From the NCBI GenBank assembly GCA_023213395.1, contig CM041465.1, positions 195,617,741 through 195,681,740 on the forward strand: a stretch of 64,000 nt of DNA, written 5' to 3'. This document shows positions 32,096-43,030 of the stretch, piece after piece. The DNA comes from Cycas panzhihuaensis (taxonomy: Eukaryota; Cycadophyta). The notes under the pieces were generated by a model. The model saw only the letters and a list, made by a program, of their open reading frames with translations. It was not told the DNA's origin and made no database searches. Position 1 is the stretch's first letter; each line of letters starts with the position of its first letter. A program made the position numbers and the translations under genes.

Positions 32096-33240
32096 TATCT
32101 AAGAAGAAACAAACTTTGCACTTATGGTTGAAGTGCTTTCTATTGATGAGCCTACTACCTTTGCAGAGGCTTCACAAAGTGATAGTTGGAAAGCTGCCAT
32201 GGATGAGGAGTTTCAATCCATTCACAAAAATGGTACTTGGGACTTGGTCGAATTGCCTCCACACAAACAGGCAATCAGTTGTAAATGGGTCAACAAGACC
32301 AAATTCCATTCTGATGGGACACTCAAGCGACATAAAGCGAGACTTGTAGCAAAGGGGTTTAAACAAAAAGAAGGAACTGATTACGAGGAGACCTTTGCAC
32401 CTGTAGCAAACATGAACACCATCAGACTTCTCTTGGTCTTAGCTGCACAATGCAAATGGCCCGTATATCAGATGGACGTGAAGAGCGCCTTCCTCAACGG
32501 CGATCTTCAAGAGGAGGTATACTTGGAGCAACCTCCAGTTACAAGGAACAAGGCAAGGAGCATTTGGTATGTCGCCTCAAGAAGGCTTTGTATGGCTTGA
32601 AGCAAGCTCCTAGGGCATGGTACGCAAAAATCGATGAATACTTTTTGAGACATGGGTTTCATCGATCCACATCTGATACAAACTTGTACATCAAACATGA
32701 ACATCACCATGTCATTTATATTGCCTTGTATGTAGATGACTTAGTGATCACGGGTGATGACACTAAGCTCATCAATGTTCTCCAGGATGATTTGAAGAGA
32801 AGTTTTGAGATGACTGATCTTGGACTTCTCCATTACTTTCTAGGCTTTGAGGTATGGCGTGAGCCTGTGCTATATCTTCATTTCCCAAGCAAAATATTCT
32901 TGGCACATCTTGCAGAGATTCAGGATGCACGATCGCAAAGACAGCCTACACCCATGGAGAGGCACCAAGCTTTCTCTTAATGAGGAAGTCGAACCACAGA
33001 TTCCACTCTTTATCGACAGTTGATTGGTAGCTTGATTTATCTCACCAACACTCGTCCAGACATCTCATTTGCAGTTGGAATTTGCTCTCGCTTCATGTCT
33101 CATCCCAATCAGAAGCATTGGCAAGCAGCAAAAGGCATACTCAAGTATATCAAAGGAACATTGCAGCTTCGACTTGAGTATGTACATAAGGAGAACTTCA
33201 CTTTGGAGGGGTTCTCGATTCGAGGCGGGATGCCGGGATA
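32096..33240 (+). pseudogene. CopA-2 reverse transcriptase
   Basis: Fragments in alternating frames: [90 protein letters not shown] and catalytic [11 protein letters not shown] (about 32730). After LGFEVW the frame is lost in GEPVLYLHF-like sequence, and then SLIYLTNTRPDISFAVGICS is readable to about 33220. Breaks are single-base or two-base losses near CAG or CTG. Confidence 0.88.
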
Positions 33241-33661
33241 GCGAAATCTACCTCAAGTTCTTGTTTTACCCTTGGCTCAGCAGCTGTTCCATGGAGCTGC
33301 AAGAAGCACCCAAATGTTACCTTGTCCTCCATCGAAGCGAGAATACAAAGTCGCAGCCTTGTGAGGCTATCTAGCTCGACGGATTCTTGGTGAGCTTGGA
33401 TTTCAAAGAAGAACCGACCAACCTTCATTGTGACAATCGAGTGTCCTCAAGCTAACTAAGAATCCTGCTTTCATGCACGGACAAAACACATCGAGGTTCA
33501 CCATCACTTCATCGAGAACATGTTGAATGGTGAGATCAACCTCCAGTACAGACCTACAGAGGAGCAAATAGCAGACATCTTTACCAAGCCTCTTGGTAGA
33601 GACAAGTTTATAAAATTCGAGAGATGGTCTTGGTCCGACTTAACATTGTAAGCAAGGGGGG
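33241..33661 (+). pseudogene. CopA-2 RNase H and PPT
   Basis: Heavily frame-broken copia RNase H; pieces match the minus-strand reference at 38258-38700 (PNVTLSS, HIEVHHHF, ADIFTKPLGRDKF). PPT GCAAGGGGGG at about 33652-33661. Confidence 0.8.
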
Positions 33662-34218
33662 TGTTAAACCTTATGTTTAAATGTTAAGTTAATGTACTTT
33701 TATTTTTCATGTAATATATGCACTTTTTACTTTAGGGGTGACTTATCACTTAAGTGATAAAGTGCACACCCACATTCTTTCTAGTGACACAACGTTGTCA
33801 CTAAAGGGTCAAATGGACCCTCATGCACTTTTTGAGGATCCAAGTCATGTATCTTGGATGTTTGACACTTGTCAAACATCCAAGGCCTTAGGTCTCTCAT
33901 TTTGATGATCCAAGTCATGTATCTTGGATGTTTGACACTTGTCAAACATCCAAGGCCTTAGGTCTCTCATTTCACTCTATATAATGAGACCTCTCCTCAT
34001 TGTCTCAGAAGAAGAGTTGGAGTTGTATTGTTATGCTATCAGTTTGCTAATCAAACTGTTTCTTCTTGGGAGGTTGGACAAATTCCAACCCCACATATTG
34101 GGTATCATCTTCTCTTGCTCCTATTTCTCTTTGTGCTCTTTATGCTTTCATGCATTTGTAGTATTGTGCCTGTACTTATGATCTTGGGACTAATGTGGCC
34201 TAATGCCCATTTTCCACA
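33662..34218 (+). repeat. CopA-2 3' LTR
   Basis: Same as the 5' LTR including the 71-bp duplication, but with one TGCTTTCAT instead of two. Ends TTCCACA. Confidence 0.94.
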
Positions 34219-34225
34219 CGTTATA

Positions 34226-34259
34226 AGTGCACTAGATCCCTAGATCCATTCCCTCAATA
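34226..34259 (+). repeat. CopB-1 3' LTR, right part
   Basis: AGTGC (34226-34230, repeat of 23557-23561) followed by ACTAGATCCC and CCCTCAATA, the end of the B LTR with AACA changed to AATA. The TSD GAATG follows at 34260-34264. Confidence 0.9.
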
Positions 34260-34264
34260 GAATG

Positions 34265-35105
34265 ATCTTAATAAGACATTCAAGATGACAAATCTTGGAT
34301 TGTTTCACTACTTTTTGGGAGTGGAAAGTGTGGCAGAAGCCTAGAAAAATCTTCATTTCATAGGCTAAGTATGCATGGAAAATTCTAAAGAGATTTAAAA
34401 TGGAGGAAGCTAAACCTATGCATACCCCCATGCAAACTAGTTTAAAGTTAACAACTCTAGATGGTGAGGACCGAATAGATGACACAATGTTCAGATACCT
34501 ATGGGTAGTTTGATCTACTTTACTATGACTAGGACTAGCATCTCCTTTACAATTGGTATGTTATCAAAACTCATGGTTGAACAAAAGTAGTGCCATTGGA
34601 AAGCTATGAAGAGGACCTAGAGATATTTGCAAGGGGCACTACACTTGGGATTGGAGTTTAGCTAGAACAACAATTTTCAACTAAAGGGATATTTAGATTT
34701 TAATCAAGTTGGATGTGCAAAGAGCAAAAAGTCCACCTCAGGATATTGCTTCAATTTGGGTTTTGTTGTTGTCATTTGAAGTAGCAAGAAGCAGCTTAAT
34801 GTTGCATTACCGTCTACTGAGGTAGAGTACAAAGTTTTTGTCGCAACAACTTGTGAGGCTATTTGGTTATAACAGATGCTTGGTGATTTGGGACTTCATC
34901 AGGATGAGGTGACTACACTATATGTGACAATCAAAGTACCTTAAAGATTGGCAAGAATCTAGTGTTCAACTCACACCAAACATAACGAGGTGCATCATCA
35001 TTTCACCCGAGAGTAGATCTAGAATGGAGAGATCGAGCTTCCGTATAAATTGACAAAAGAGCAAGTAGAAGATATATTCACTAAACCATTGGATAGAGAC
35101 TCTCT
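34265..35105 (+). pseudogene. CopC RT end and RNase H
   Basis: Direct continuation of 15743: DLNKTFKMTNLGLFHYFLG, then frame-broken RT tail, SLIYFTMTRTSISFTIGML, RNase H pieces KKSTSGYCFNLGFVVV, ALPSTEVEYKVFVATTCEAIWL, HHHFTRE and EDIFTKPLDRDSL. Several TAG codons sit at Trp or Gln positions. A PPT or 3' LTR of CopC was not identified. Confidence 0.85.
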
Positions 35106-35570
35106 TGATCTCATCGTGCCATGCGCTTCCAAATTAGTTATGTTTCCATTAAAACTGGCTTAGAGGGACATATAGCCAGATAGATTTGAATTTCCACTTC
35201 CTCTATCCCTCTCCACAGAAAGGGAGAATGAGCATTGGCGGGAGGAAACTCCCACACTCACCTTTGGTCAACTGATGGGGGCAAAGAAAAGGTCGAGAGT
35301 TCAAGATTCGTGCAGAGGCATTGTCGAGCAACTATAGTCTGAGTTGGAGCCGAAGGCAAGAGCTCCCCACTATGGACCCCCCACCCCCTAGTCTCCACCC
35401 AAACCCCTAACTCTAGTCCTAACATATAGGGAATTTTAGTGTGTCGGCACACTAAACACCTCTGGGGGGTTGAGGGCAAAGCTTAGAATTGATCAAGAGT
35501 CAGTCATAATACTCTTAGTTCTTCAGGCCCTTGGAATAAGGAGTGCCATAAAAGATATATTTCTATCCCC
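35106..35570. other. Unassigned segment with a perfect hairpin
   Basis: No coding match. C-rich stretch at about 35370-35420, and at 35435-35456 a perfect inverted repeat TTTAGTGTG-TCGG-CACACTAAA. The minus ORF 35258-35479 has no recognisable features. Confidence 0.4.
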
Positions 35571-35574
35571 TTCC

Positions 35575-35865
35575 TCCATATACTAAACGTTCCCACTTGA
35601 AACCTTTTACAACCAGTCTAGCTTTGTATTTGTCAACCGAGCCATCGTATTTGAATTTGGTCTTGTAGACCCATTTGCAACCAATTGCCTACTTGCCTAC
35701 CTGCAATTCAACCAAGTCCCAAGTTTTCTTTTGCTTCACAACACAGATTTCAGTATCCATTGTTGTTCTCCACTTTTGTTCATGGTAGGCTTCCTCAAAA
35801 CTCGAAGGCTCATCAACATTAAACACATCTACCATCACAAGTTTGTAAAGAGCAACAACTACAAT
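35575..35865 (-). pseudogene. Copia RT N-terminal fragment
   Basis: Minus strand reads [59 protein letters not shown] and [10 protein letters not shown], the beginning of a copia RT. It has no neighbouring RT core or LTR that can be joined to it. The 35866-36291 stretch next to it shows only AT-rich DNA with a T-run at about 36008-36022. Confidence 0.8.
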
Positions 35866-36291
35866 CTGGACAGGTGGGCCAGGATGAGGAAGAATCTAGT
35901 GCTTCCTGAGCAACTCAATTGATGAAAAACAAGAGGTCTAGGCCATGAGCCTAAACCTAAGACCTAACAAAAGAACTATCAAGGAATTCCCTAGTGCGAT
36001 GCAAGTTTTTTTTTTTTTTCTTTTGGCTCCTAGTCTTCTTTTAGTGTGATCTCTCTTCAATAGCTTTTAATGTTTTTATTGGATCTAATCACTCTTCAAC
36101 TAGGATAAATGTCATAGAAGAAATATTAATCAAAATCAATCTAATAGGATCTAATCATTATTCATCTAAGACAAACTAAGACAAGAGCAATAGGATACCA
36201 TAGAGCCTACTCTTAGAATATAATGTTTAATGTGTAAGTGTTTAATGTAAGGTGTATCTTAGAGTCAATAAAGTTATAGTCCTAAGTATTA

Positions 36292-36604
36292 TGTTAGGGT
36301 CTAAGGGTCATACATTATAATAACGTTATATGAGAAGTTAGTAGGTGAATAGTCATTGGGTATGTCAACTGTTATTTGCCCCACGTGTCCCACCTCTCTT
36401 ATGTATTCCCACCTATGATGTATAAATAGGTGGTTGAGATAGAGTCGATTCATCAAGTCATCATGGAGACTCATGTTGAGTCTATGGTGCAATAATATTC
36501 TGATGTAATCTTGCTTATGTTGAGTTAATACAGTTTGTGCTTTGTTCATTGATCATATTGATTGTGCTTGATGTTGAATGCCATTCCATGTTGTAAATTT
36601 AACA
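36292..36604 (+). repeat. Copia-type LTR (CopH)
   Basis: Proposed from TGTTAGGGTC to TTTAACA, 313 bp, with TATAAATA at 36421-36428, and immediately followed by a PBS. The left end is inferred from the TG and typical length; no second copy is in the window to confirm it. Confidence 0.7.
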
Positions 36605-36616
36605 TGGTATCAGAGC
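36605..36616 (+). other. CopH primer-binding site
   Basis: TGGTATCAGAGC directly after TTTAACA, iMet-tRNA PBS. Confidence 0.88.
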
Positions 36617-37105
36617 AGGTTGCTTTTCGAGCTCCTCGTTGTACAAGTTCATCAAAGTATTAACGTATGGAAAGGTGGCTCTATAGAACTATTTCTGCTA
36701 GGTTGAGGATTTGTTTTTTTTTTAAGGTGCCCTAAAGTCGTCAATGTCACAGTCATGCCAAGCTTGATGCAAGACAAAATCTCTCTGGGTAATACTATTC
36801 CTTTGATTATTTTGAAGAAAGAACTTTGTGCTGATGTGAATTTGCAAAGCGGGAAGTTGATGACATATGAATGATTTTGTTAGCCATTGAATTCCGTTTG
36901 AAATTAAAGTGTTTGTACCAGTTGGGCTTGTGCTGAAATACTGAGTAAAATCAGTTCCTAAGTATGTATGAAATCTATGTGTGGGGAAACTCCTGTCATA
37001 ATTAAACCTTGTATGCATAAGGGTTTATGAATGAAAGAAAATCTTATCTGTCCTGAAAAATCAGCCATAAGATTTATGCCTGCTAGAAGAAAAATATACT
37101 AGGAT
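36617..37105. other. Unrecognised segment after CopH LTR
   Basis: Could be CopH leader or older DNA. The plus strand has a stretch at about 36760-36850 that reads like protein (SLGNTIPLIILKKELCADVN) but I cannot assign it. The sequence continues at 37656 after the solo LTR. Confidence 0.35.
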
Positions 37106-37110
37106 GAATA

Positions 37111-37650
37111 TGTTAAACCTTATGTTTACATGTTAAGCATATGTACTTTATTTCATGTATATTTGTACTTTATGGGGTGACTTATCACTTAAGTGATAAA
37201 GTACACACCCACATTCTTTTCTAGTGACATAACATTGTCACTTAAGGGTCAAATGACCCTCATGCACTTTTGCTCACTTGAGAGCCCAAAAAGACACATC
37301 CTACATGCAAAGCATGTAGCTTGGATGTTTGACACTTGTCAAACATCCAATGCCTGGTCTCTTTCGTAACTCTATATATTGAGACCACTTCTCATGTTTC
37401 TCATATAGAGTTTGAGCTGTGTTGTTATGCTACCAATTTGCTAATCAAACTGATATTCATTTGGAGATTGGACCAATTCCATCTCCTCCTCATTTTGGTG
37501 TCATCTTGCTCATGCTCTTTCAAGTTTAGTTATTTACCTTGTTTACTTGATTAAGCTTTCATTGTTTAGTGTTGATATCTTTGATTCTAGAACTAGAGTT
37601 GAATAGTCTTCTAGATCTTGGTTTATGTAGGCTAAATGCCATCTTCAACA
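37111..37650 (+). mobile_element. Solo A-family LTR, TSD GAATA
   Basis: TGTTAAACC...CTTCAACA, 540 bp, with GAATA at 37106-37110 and 37651-37655. It keeps all inverted repeats: TTATCACTTAAGTGATAA, GTGACA/TGTCAC, the 14-bp-arm hairpin and GGTCTC/GAGACC around the TATA region. No PBS or PPT adjoins it. Confidence 0.94.
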
Positions 37651-37682
37651 GAATAACCTGAAGCTACAACATACCAACTGAG

Positions 37683-38233
37683 TGTGAAAAATGGCCTAAT
37701 GGCCTTACAATCCCAAGAACTAGAAGCTAGATTCACTCTAGTTCTAGAAAGCAAAAAATGCTAGACAAGTATGAAACTATAAGATGAAACATAAGCAAGA
37801 TAAAGCATGAAAAGAAGGAGCAAGAAAATGATACCAAAGATGAGGAGTTGGAATTGGTCCAACCTCCAAATGAATAACAATTTGATTAGCAAACTAGCAG
37901 CATAACAATACAACTCCAACTCTATATGAGAACAATGAGGAGAGGTCTCATTATATAGAGTGAAAGGAGAGACCTAAGGCATTGGATGTTTGACAAGTGC
38001 CAAACATCCAAGGTACATGCCTTGCATGTAAGACGTGTCCTTTTAGGGCTCTTAAGTGAGCAAAAGTGCATGGGGGTCCATTTGATCCTTTAGTGACAAT
38101 GTTGTGTCACTAGGAAAGAATGTGGGTGTGCACTTTATCACTTAAGTGATAAGACACCCTTAAAGTACAAAAGTACAAATATCACATAAAAAATAAAGTA
38201 CATAGTCTTAACATGTAAACATAAGGTTTAATA
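37683..38233 (-). repeat. 3' LTR of 5'-truncated A element (CopA-E)
   Basis: Reverse-strand A LTR; its element-sense start TG has become TA (GGTTTAATA at 38225-38233). The right neighbour is the PPT (CCCCCCTTAA) and pol, so this is the 3' LTR. Confidence 0.9.
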
Positions 38234-38257
38234 TCCCCCCTTAATGTTTACAATGTT

Positions 38258-39470
38258 AAGTCAGACCCCTAAACCATCTCTAAATTTTACAAATTTTTCT
38301 CTACCAAGTGGCTTGGTAAAGATATATGTTGTCTGTTGTTCTGTTGGTCTATATTGAAGGTTGATCTCACCACTTTGCACATGCTCTCTGATGAAGTGAT
38401 GATGAACCTCAATATGTTTGGTCCTTGCATGAAAGATAGGATTCTTGGCCAACTTGAGCACACTTTGATTGTCGCCATAAATCCTGGTGGGATGATCCTG
38501 CTCAACTCCAAGTTTCCCAAGAATCCGTCCTAGCCAGATAGCCTCACAAGCTGCGCTGACTGCAGCTTTGTACTCTGCTTCAGTGGAGGACAAGGTAACA
38601 TTGGGTTGCTTCTTGCAACTCCACGAAACAACTACTGAACCAAGGGTAAAACAGTAACCCGAGGTTGATCTCCTGCTATCCTGGCAACCTGCCCAATCAG
38701 AATCTGAGAACCTTTCCAGAGTGAAATTCTCATCATGTGCATACTCAAGGCCATGCTGCAATGTGCCTTTGATGTATTTAAGCATGTGTTTAGCTGCATT
38801 CCAATGTTTCTGATTAGGTTGAGACATGTATCGAGAACAAATCCCAACTGCAAATGAAATATCTGGTCGAGTGTTGGTGAGATAAATGAGGCTACCAATC
38901 AACTGCCGGTAAAGAGTGGGATCTGCAGGTTCAACTTCCTCATTAAGAGTAAGCTTTGTTCCATTCTCCATGGGTGTAGGCATTGGCTTGCAGTCGTGCA
39001 TCATGAACCACTGCAAAATGTTCCAAGAATATTTGGCTTGGGAGATGAAGATATAGCCTGGCTGTTGCCATACCTCAAAGCCTAAGAAATAATGGAAGAG
39101 TCCAAGATCTGTCATTTCAAAACTCCTCTTCAAGTCATCCTTGAGAATCAGTATCATCTTAGTGTCATTGCCAATGATCACTAAGTCATCTACATACAAG
39201 ACAATGAAAATGGCATGGTTTTTTTCATTTTTGATGTATAAGTTAGGATCTGAAGTAGATCGATGAAACCCATGTATCAAAAAATAATCATCAATCTTTG
39301 AGTACCATGTTTTTGGAGCTTGTTTCAAGCCATATAATGCCTTTTTTAGATGACAAACTAGATGCTCCTTGCCTTGTACCTTGTAACCGGGAGGTTGCTC
39401 CAAGTATACCTCCTCCTGAAGATCGCCATTGAGAAAGGCGCTCTTCACGTCCATTTGAAAAACTGGTCCA
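38258..39470 (-). pseudogene. CopA-E reverse transcriptase and RNase H, long intact frame
   Basis: The best-preserved A-family coding stretch in the window, about 400 codons without a stop. [65 protein letters not shown] and SLIYLTNTRPDISFAVGICS. RNase H: FSDSDWAGCQDSRRSTSGYC, SSTEAEYKAAVSAACEAIWL, YGDNQSVLKLAKNP (Asp kept) and IFTKPLGREKFVKFRDGLG. Upstream homology stops just before the PVYQMDVK motif (about 39470), beyond which the sequence is unrelated; integrase, gag and the 5' LTR are missing. It serves as the local reference for judging indels in the other A elements. Confidence 0.92.
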
Positions 39471-40523
39471 TATATCTGATAGAGGTTTGGCAAGCATTCA
39501 AGGCATGACCAGTTGTTCCTTGTGCGAAGATTTTATGAGGGTTATTTCTAACATGTCATGACAAGAAGAGAGGCAGCCTTAATCCTTGGTATAAGGGAAA
39601 GAGTTGCAATGGAAAAAAAATTAAAGAGGCACAAAGAAGAGCTATGGCTGCAAATCATCCAGATCTCCGAGAGTGCAGGAATATGATTTAAGCGATTATG
39701 AAGCATTGAATCTGTATCCATAAATTAGATGGTCGTGCTGAGATTAAGGCTATTGCAGCAAATGAATTGATATACAGGAAAGCTACAGATTACTATTGGT
39801 TGTATTTTTGAAATCTCTTCTACCTCTACTACATATGCTAGATCAGATAGTACTCATTTGTCGTCCACTAGTAGCAGCCCTTCATAGTTCGTCCTGACGG
39901 ATATCATAGCCAAATTGAGTGGTGGCATTCCTCCAAAGGTGCTTCGATCGTAGTGGAGAGAACGCTCACGCGAAGAAATCGGAATCAAATCGATCACTGG
40001 ACGGACTGAGGGAGGCTTTGTTGCCGGGCCGCAGATCTGGTAGGGTTTGATAATAAACCCGAAAAATTAACATTCAAATTAAATTTAATTATTTTTCAAA
40101 GGTTGTTCAGATTCACGAGGTAAGGGAGATTTTGTATTGAGATTAATCCACCAGCCCCTTTACTATTAAGACCATGGTCACATAAAATTTTATTATGACT
40201 AGCAGCTAGCATATTAAAGGAGTCTATTTCTTGAAGTGACCTCATAAATGGATACCTGTATATCTCCTTACATCTTTGCGTCTAAACATACGTTTTTCAA
40301 ACAATTAGAGGCGTTGGATTCCTATCATAGAGGAAAACATTTTGGTATGTGATTTGAGACAATTTTTTGTTGTTTTGATAGACTTATTTCAAGTCAAAAA
40401 GGTATATGAATCATCTCATTTATGTATCATGGAGTTAAGTGATATCATTACTTTTGTGTCGGAGAAAAATGAGTTTTGGATCATAGATAGTAACATAGCC
40501 TTGCTTAAATATGTTGGAAGTAA
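39471..40523. other. Unassigned spacer
   Basis: About 1 kb between CopA-E and CopA-3. I see no retroelement motif, no long ORF and no repeat shared with the rest of the window. It may be the pre-insertion DNA of this locus. Confidence 0.5.
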
Positions 40524-40528
40524 TTTTC

Positions 40529-41085
40529 TGTTAAACCTTATGTTTAAATGTTAAGTTAATGTACTTTTATTTTTCATGTAATATATGCACTTTTTACTTT
40601 AGGGGTGACTTATCACTTAAGTGATAAAGTGCACACCCACATTCTTTCTAGTGACACAACGTTGTCACTAAAGGGTCAAATGGACCCTCATGCACTTTTT
40701 GAGGATCCAAGTCATGTATCTTGGATGTTTGACACTTGTCAAACATCCAAGGCCTTAGGTCTCTCATTTTGATGATCCAAGTCATGTATCTTGGATGTTT
40801 GACACTTGTCAAACATCCAAGGCCTTAGGTCTCTCATTTCACTCTATATAATGAGACCTCTCCTCATTGTCTGAGAAGAAGAGTTAGAGTTGTATTGTTA
40901 TGCTATCAGTTTGCTAATCAAACTGTTTCTTCTTGGGAGGTTGGACCAATTCCAACTCCACATATTGGGTATCATTTTCTCTTGCTCCTATTTCTCTTTG
41001 TGCTCTTTATGCTTTCATGCATTTGTAGTATTGTGCCTGTACTTATGATCTTGGGACTAATGTGGCCTAATGCCCATTTTTCACA
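40529..41085 (+). repeat. CopA-3 5' LTR
   Basis: TGTTAAACC...TTTCACA with the 71-bp internal duplication of the A' subtype and one TGCTTTCAT. Followed by the PBS TGGTATCAGAGC (41088-41099). Confidence 0.95.
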
Positions 41086-41099
41086 TTTGGTATCAGAGC

Positions 41100-43030
41100 T
41101 CTAAGGTCTCTAAACTTAGCTTGTTTAATTTGTAGTTTTTATCTCATCATTTGTTTTGGAGTTCGTCCAACTCAAGTTGTCAAGCTCAACTCAGCCTTTG
41201 AGGAAATCGGTCTTGAGGTATTCGGCTCGTTGGTACATCATGCTCACACACATTGGCGCCCAACATTTCATCATCATTGCCACCAAGTATTCATTTCGTT
41301 GGCTGTCCAGCTCACACATTGGTGCCCGATCGGCATTCATCATCATTGCCACCAAAGATATTCCATTTCGTTGGTCATTTCGGCTCACACATTGGTCGCC
41401 GGTCAACATTCATTCTTCACCGACTCCTTTGCCGGATCGACGCGGTCGCCAACTCAAGACTCTAACTATCGCCAACGATCGCTCTTTTCAAGCACCACGG
41501 TACATCCTCAAGCCGCCAACTCACTTGTCTTCAAAGTGCCAAATCGATCCAAGCGCCAACTCACGACCTAGTCGCGGCTCGGCTATCAGTTTGCTAATCA
41601 AACTGTCCCACTCTCTCACTACAAGCTCACGGCCTTAGCCATTTCGGCATTCAGATCCTCAAGCCGCCAAATCACGATCCAAAGATTCATTATCGGCCAA
41701 AGACACAAGACTTCCTCGGCTCTCTGCGCGGCAAAGACGCCCAAAGATTCATTTGATCGTCTACCAAGACTGAGCCCTCATCGCTAACTCGGCTCACTGG
41801 CTGAGTCAAGAAGTCGCTGCCCAGTTAGCATTCATTGTGCTACCAATTCGGCAAGTGCAGCAAAGATCACCCGGCTCATCTCAAGCCAAGACAATCAACA
41901 AGAAGCTACCAAAGCATTGGAAGATCAATCTCTTGATAGCATTTTTTTAACAAAATGCCCTTTTGCTCATGTGGATTAATTTTTTTTTTAAGGCTTTAAG
42001 AGAATTTTTTTTAAATTTCTCAAGGGGGGAATCTTAAAAGACTTTAAGTCTTTATAGCTGGGCTTACTTAAAATTTTTTTTTGGCAGTCTTGATTCTCAA
42101 AAGTACTTTTGTACTTACTGTTTTAAGCTCTTTTAGCACACATTCTTGCTATTGAAGCATCATTGAGCTTAATTAATGTAATCAAAAGGAATATTTACAT
42201 TGTAAAGGTGAAGAAAATTACCACCTAACTTCAGTTTTTGGCACCTTGCATGGTGACCTTGGCCTTCTTGATTCAAAAAGGGAAGGCTCATTGTGAAACT
42301 TAATAAAATCACAATTTTCTTGTTGGATTGTTGAGACATTTTAAGTCTCAACAATGTCATGGAGCTTGTGTTGGAACATTTCTTGAGTACACTTTTCTTG
42401 TGGCTTCATCACTTCATCAGATTTTGAAGGTTAAGAGGAACCCTCTTTTGCTGTCATCAAAGGTTCCTTACATCATTTTCTTTTAAGTACTCAAAGTACT
42501 TTATCATTGTACTCAAGCATACATAGCACCTCACTTGGATCTAAAGCACTTGAAATCATTATGTGCTCATTCTTTGTAAGCCAAAAAGGCATAAAAATCC
42601 AAGTAAAAAGATTCACTTAGACTTGTTTAAAAGTGAATTTAAAATCTGTTGGAGAGGCTCAAAAAGGTTCAAACCTTGCCTCTAAATTAACCTTAAGCTT
42701 GGTGCATTTCCTAGGGGACCAACCGACCACGATCGATGCACGACAATTAAGGTTGCTTGAGGAAAGGAGGTTCGAAAAGGGTGTTATTGAAATGTGAATC
42801 CTGGGAAAGCATGGTACGTCCATGCGGATCAACCCTACCGCCTTTGTCCTAGATTTAACTTGGTCCTCCACCTCAATAGCCAGAGTCCTCCACCTCTCTT
42901 CACCCCACCGGTTGTTGGATCTTCTTGTAAGATCAGGACTAGTGGTGTTGTTTGAGGGTGCGTCTTAAGCGACGAAGCTTTTGAAGTTTCCAAGTTATCT
43001 GCTAGCTTCAAGTGTTACTCAAGTGGAAAG
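41100..43030 (+). other. CopA-3 5' leader with CG-rich block
   Basis: About 41156-41940 is the CG-rich, GGCTC/CCAACTC-rich block seen in CopA-2 but with different internal arrangement. After it the leader is T-rich, and the conserved pre-gag block lies at about 42650-43030. ORFs at 41156-41638 and 41230-41571 overlap in different frames and are not supported as genes. Confidence 0.75.

Larger units (their letters stand above)
26969..34218 (+). mobile_element. CopA-2, full-length Ty1/copia element
   Basis: 5' LTR 26969-27533, PBS 27536-27547, internal region and 3' LTR 33662-34218. The LTRs differ at about three sites plus one 9-bp copy-number change, so the insertion looks young. Flanks are GATTA (left) and CGTTA (right), not a matching TSD. 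The right LTR ends only 7 bp before the resumed CopB-1 LTR, so a deletion or recombination at the right edge is likely. Confidence 0.9.
15744..34259 (+). mobile_element. CopB-1, Ty1/copia element split by later insertions
   Basis: 5' LTR 15744-16111, internal region 16112-23222 and a 3' LTR in two parts, 23223-23561 and 34226-34259, together about 368 bp. The TSD GAATG at 15739-15743 and 34260-34264 matches, and CopC coding sequence joins across it. The 10.7 kb between the two LTR parts is a later composite insertion (Gyp2 plus CopA-2). The LTRs differ at about 21 of 339 compared sites by eye (about 6%), so this is among the older insertions. Confidence 0.95.

Noticed and set aside
35435-35456. 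Helitron 3' end or DNA-transposon terminus
   Set aside because: No CTRR end at the right distance and no matching terminal sequence nearby.
36722-37018. 98-codon minus-strand ORF
   Set aside because: No recognisable motif and the plus strand over the same bases looks equally protein-like; unresolved.
39471-40523. Possible host gene exon in the spacer before CopA-3
   Set aside because: No conserved peptide, splice pattern or long frame could be made out; left as unassigned.
41156-41638. 160-codon ORF in the CopA-3 leader
   Set aside because: Overlaps two other frames, low-complexity CG-rich sequence, no match to the CopA-2 leader ORF.
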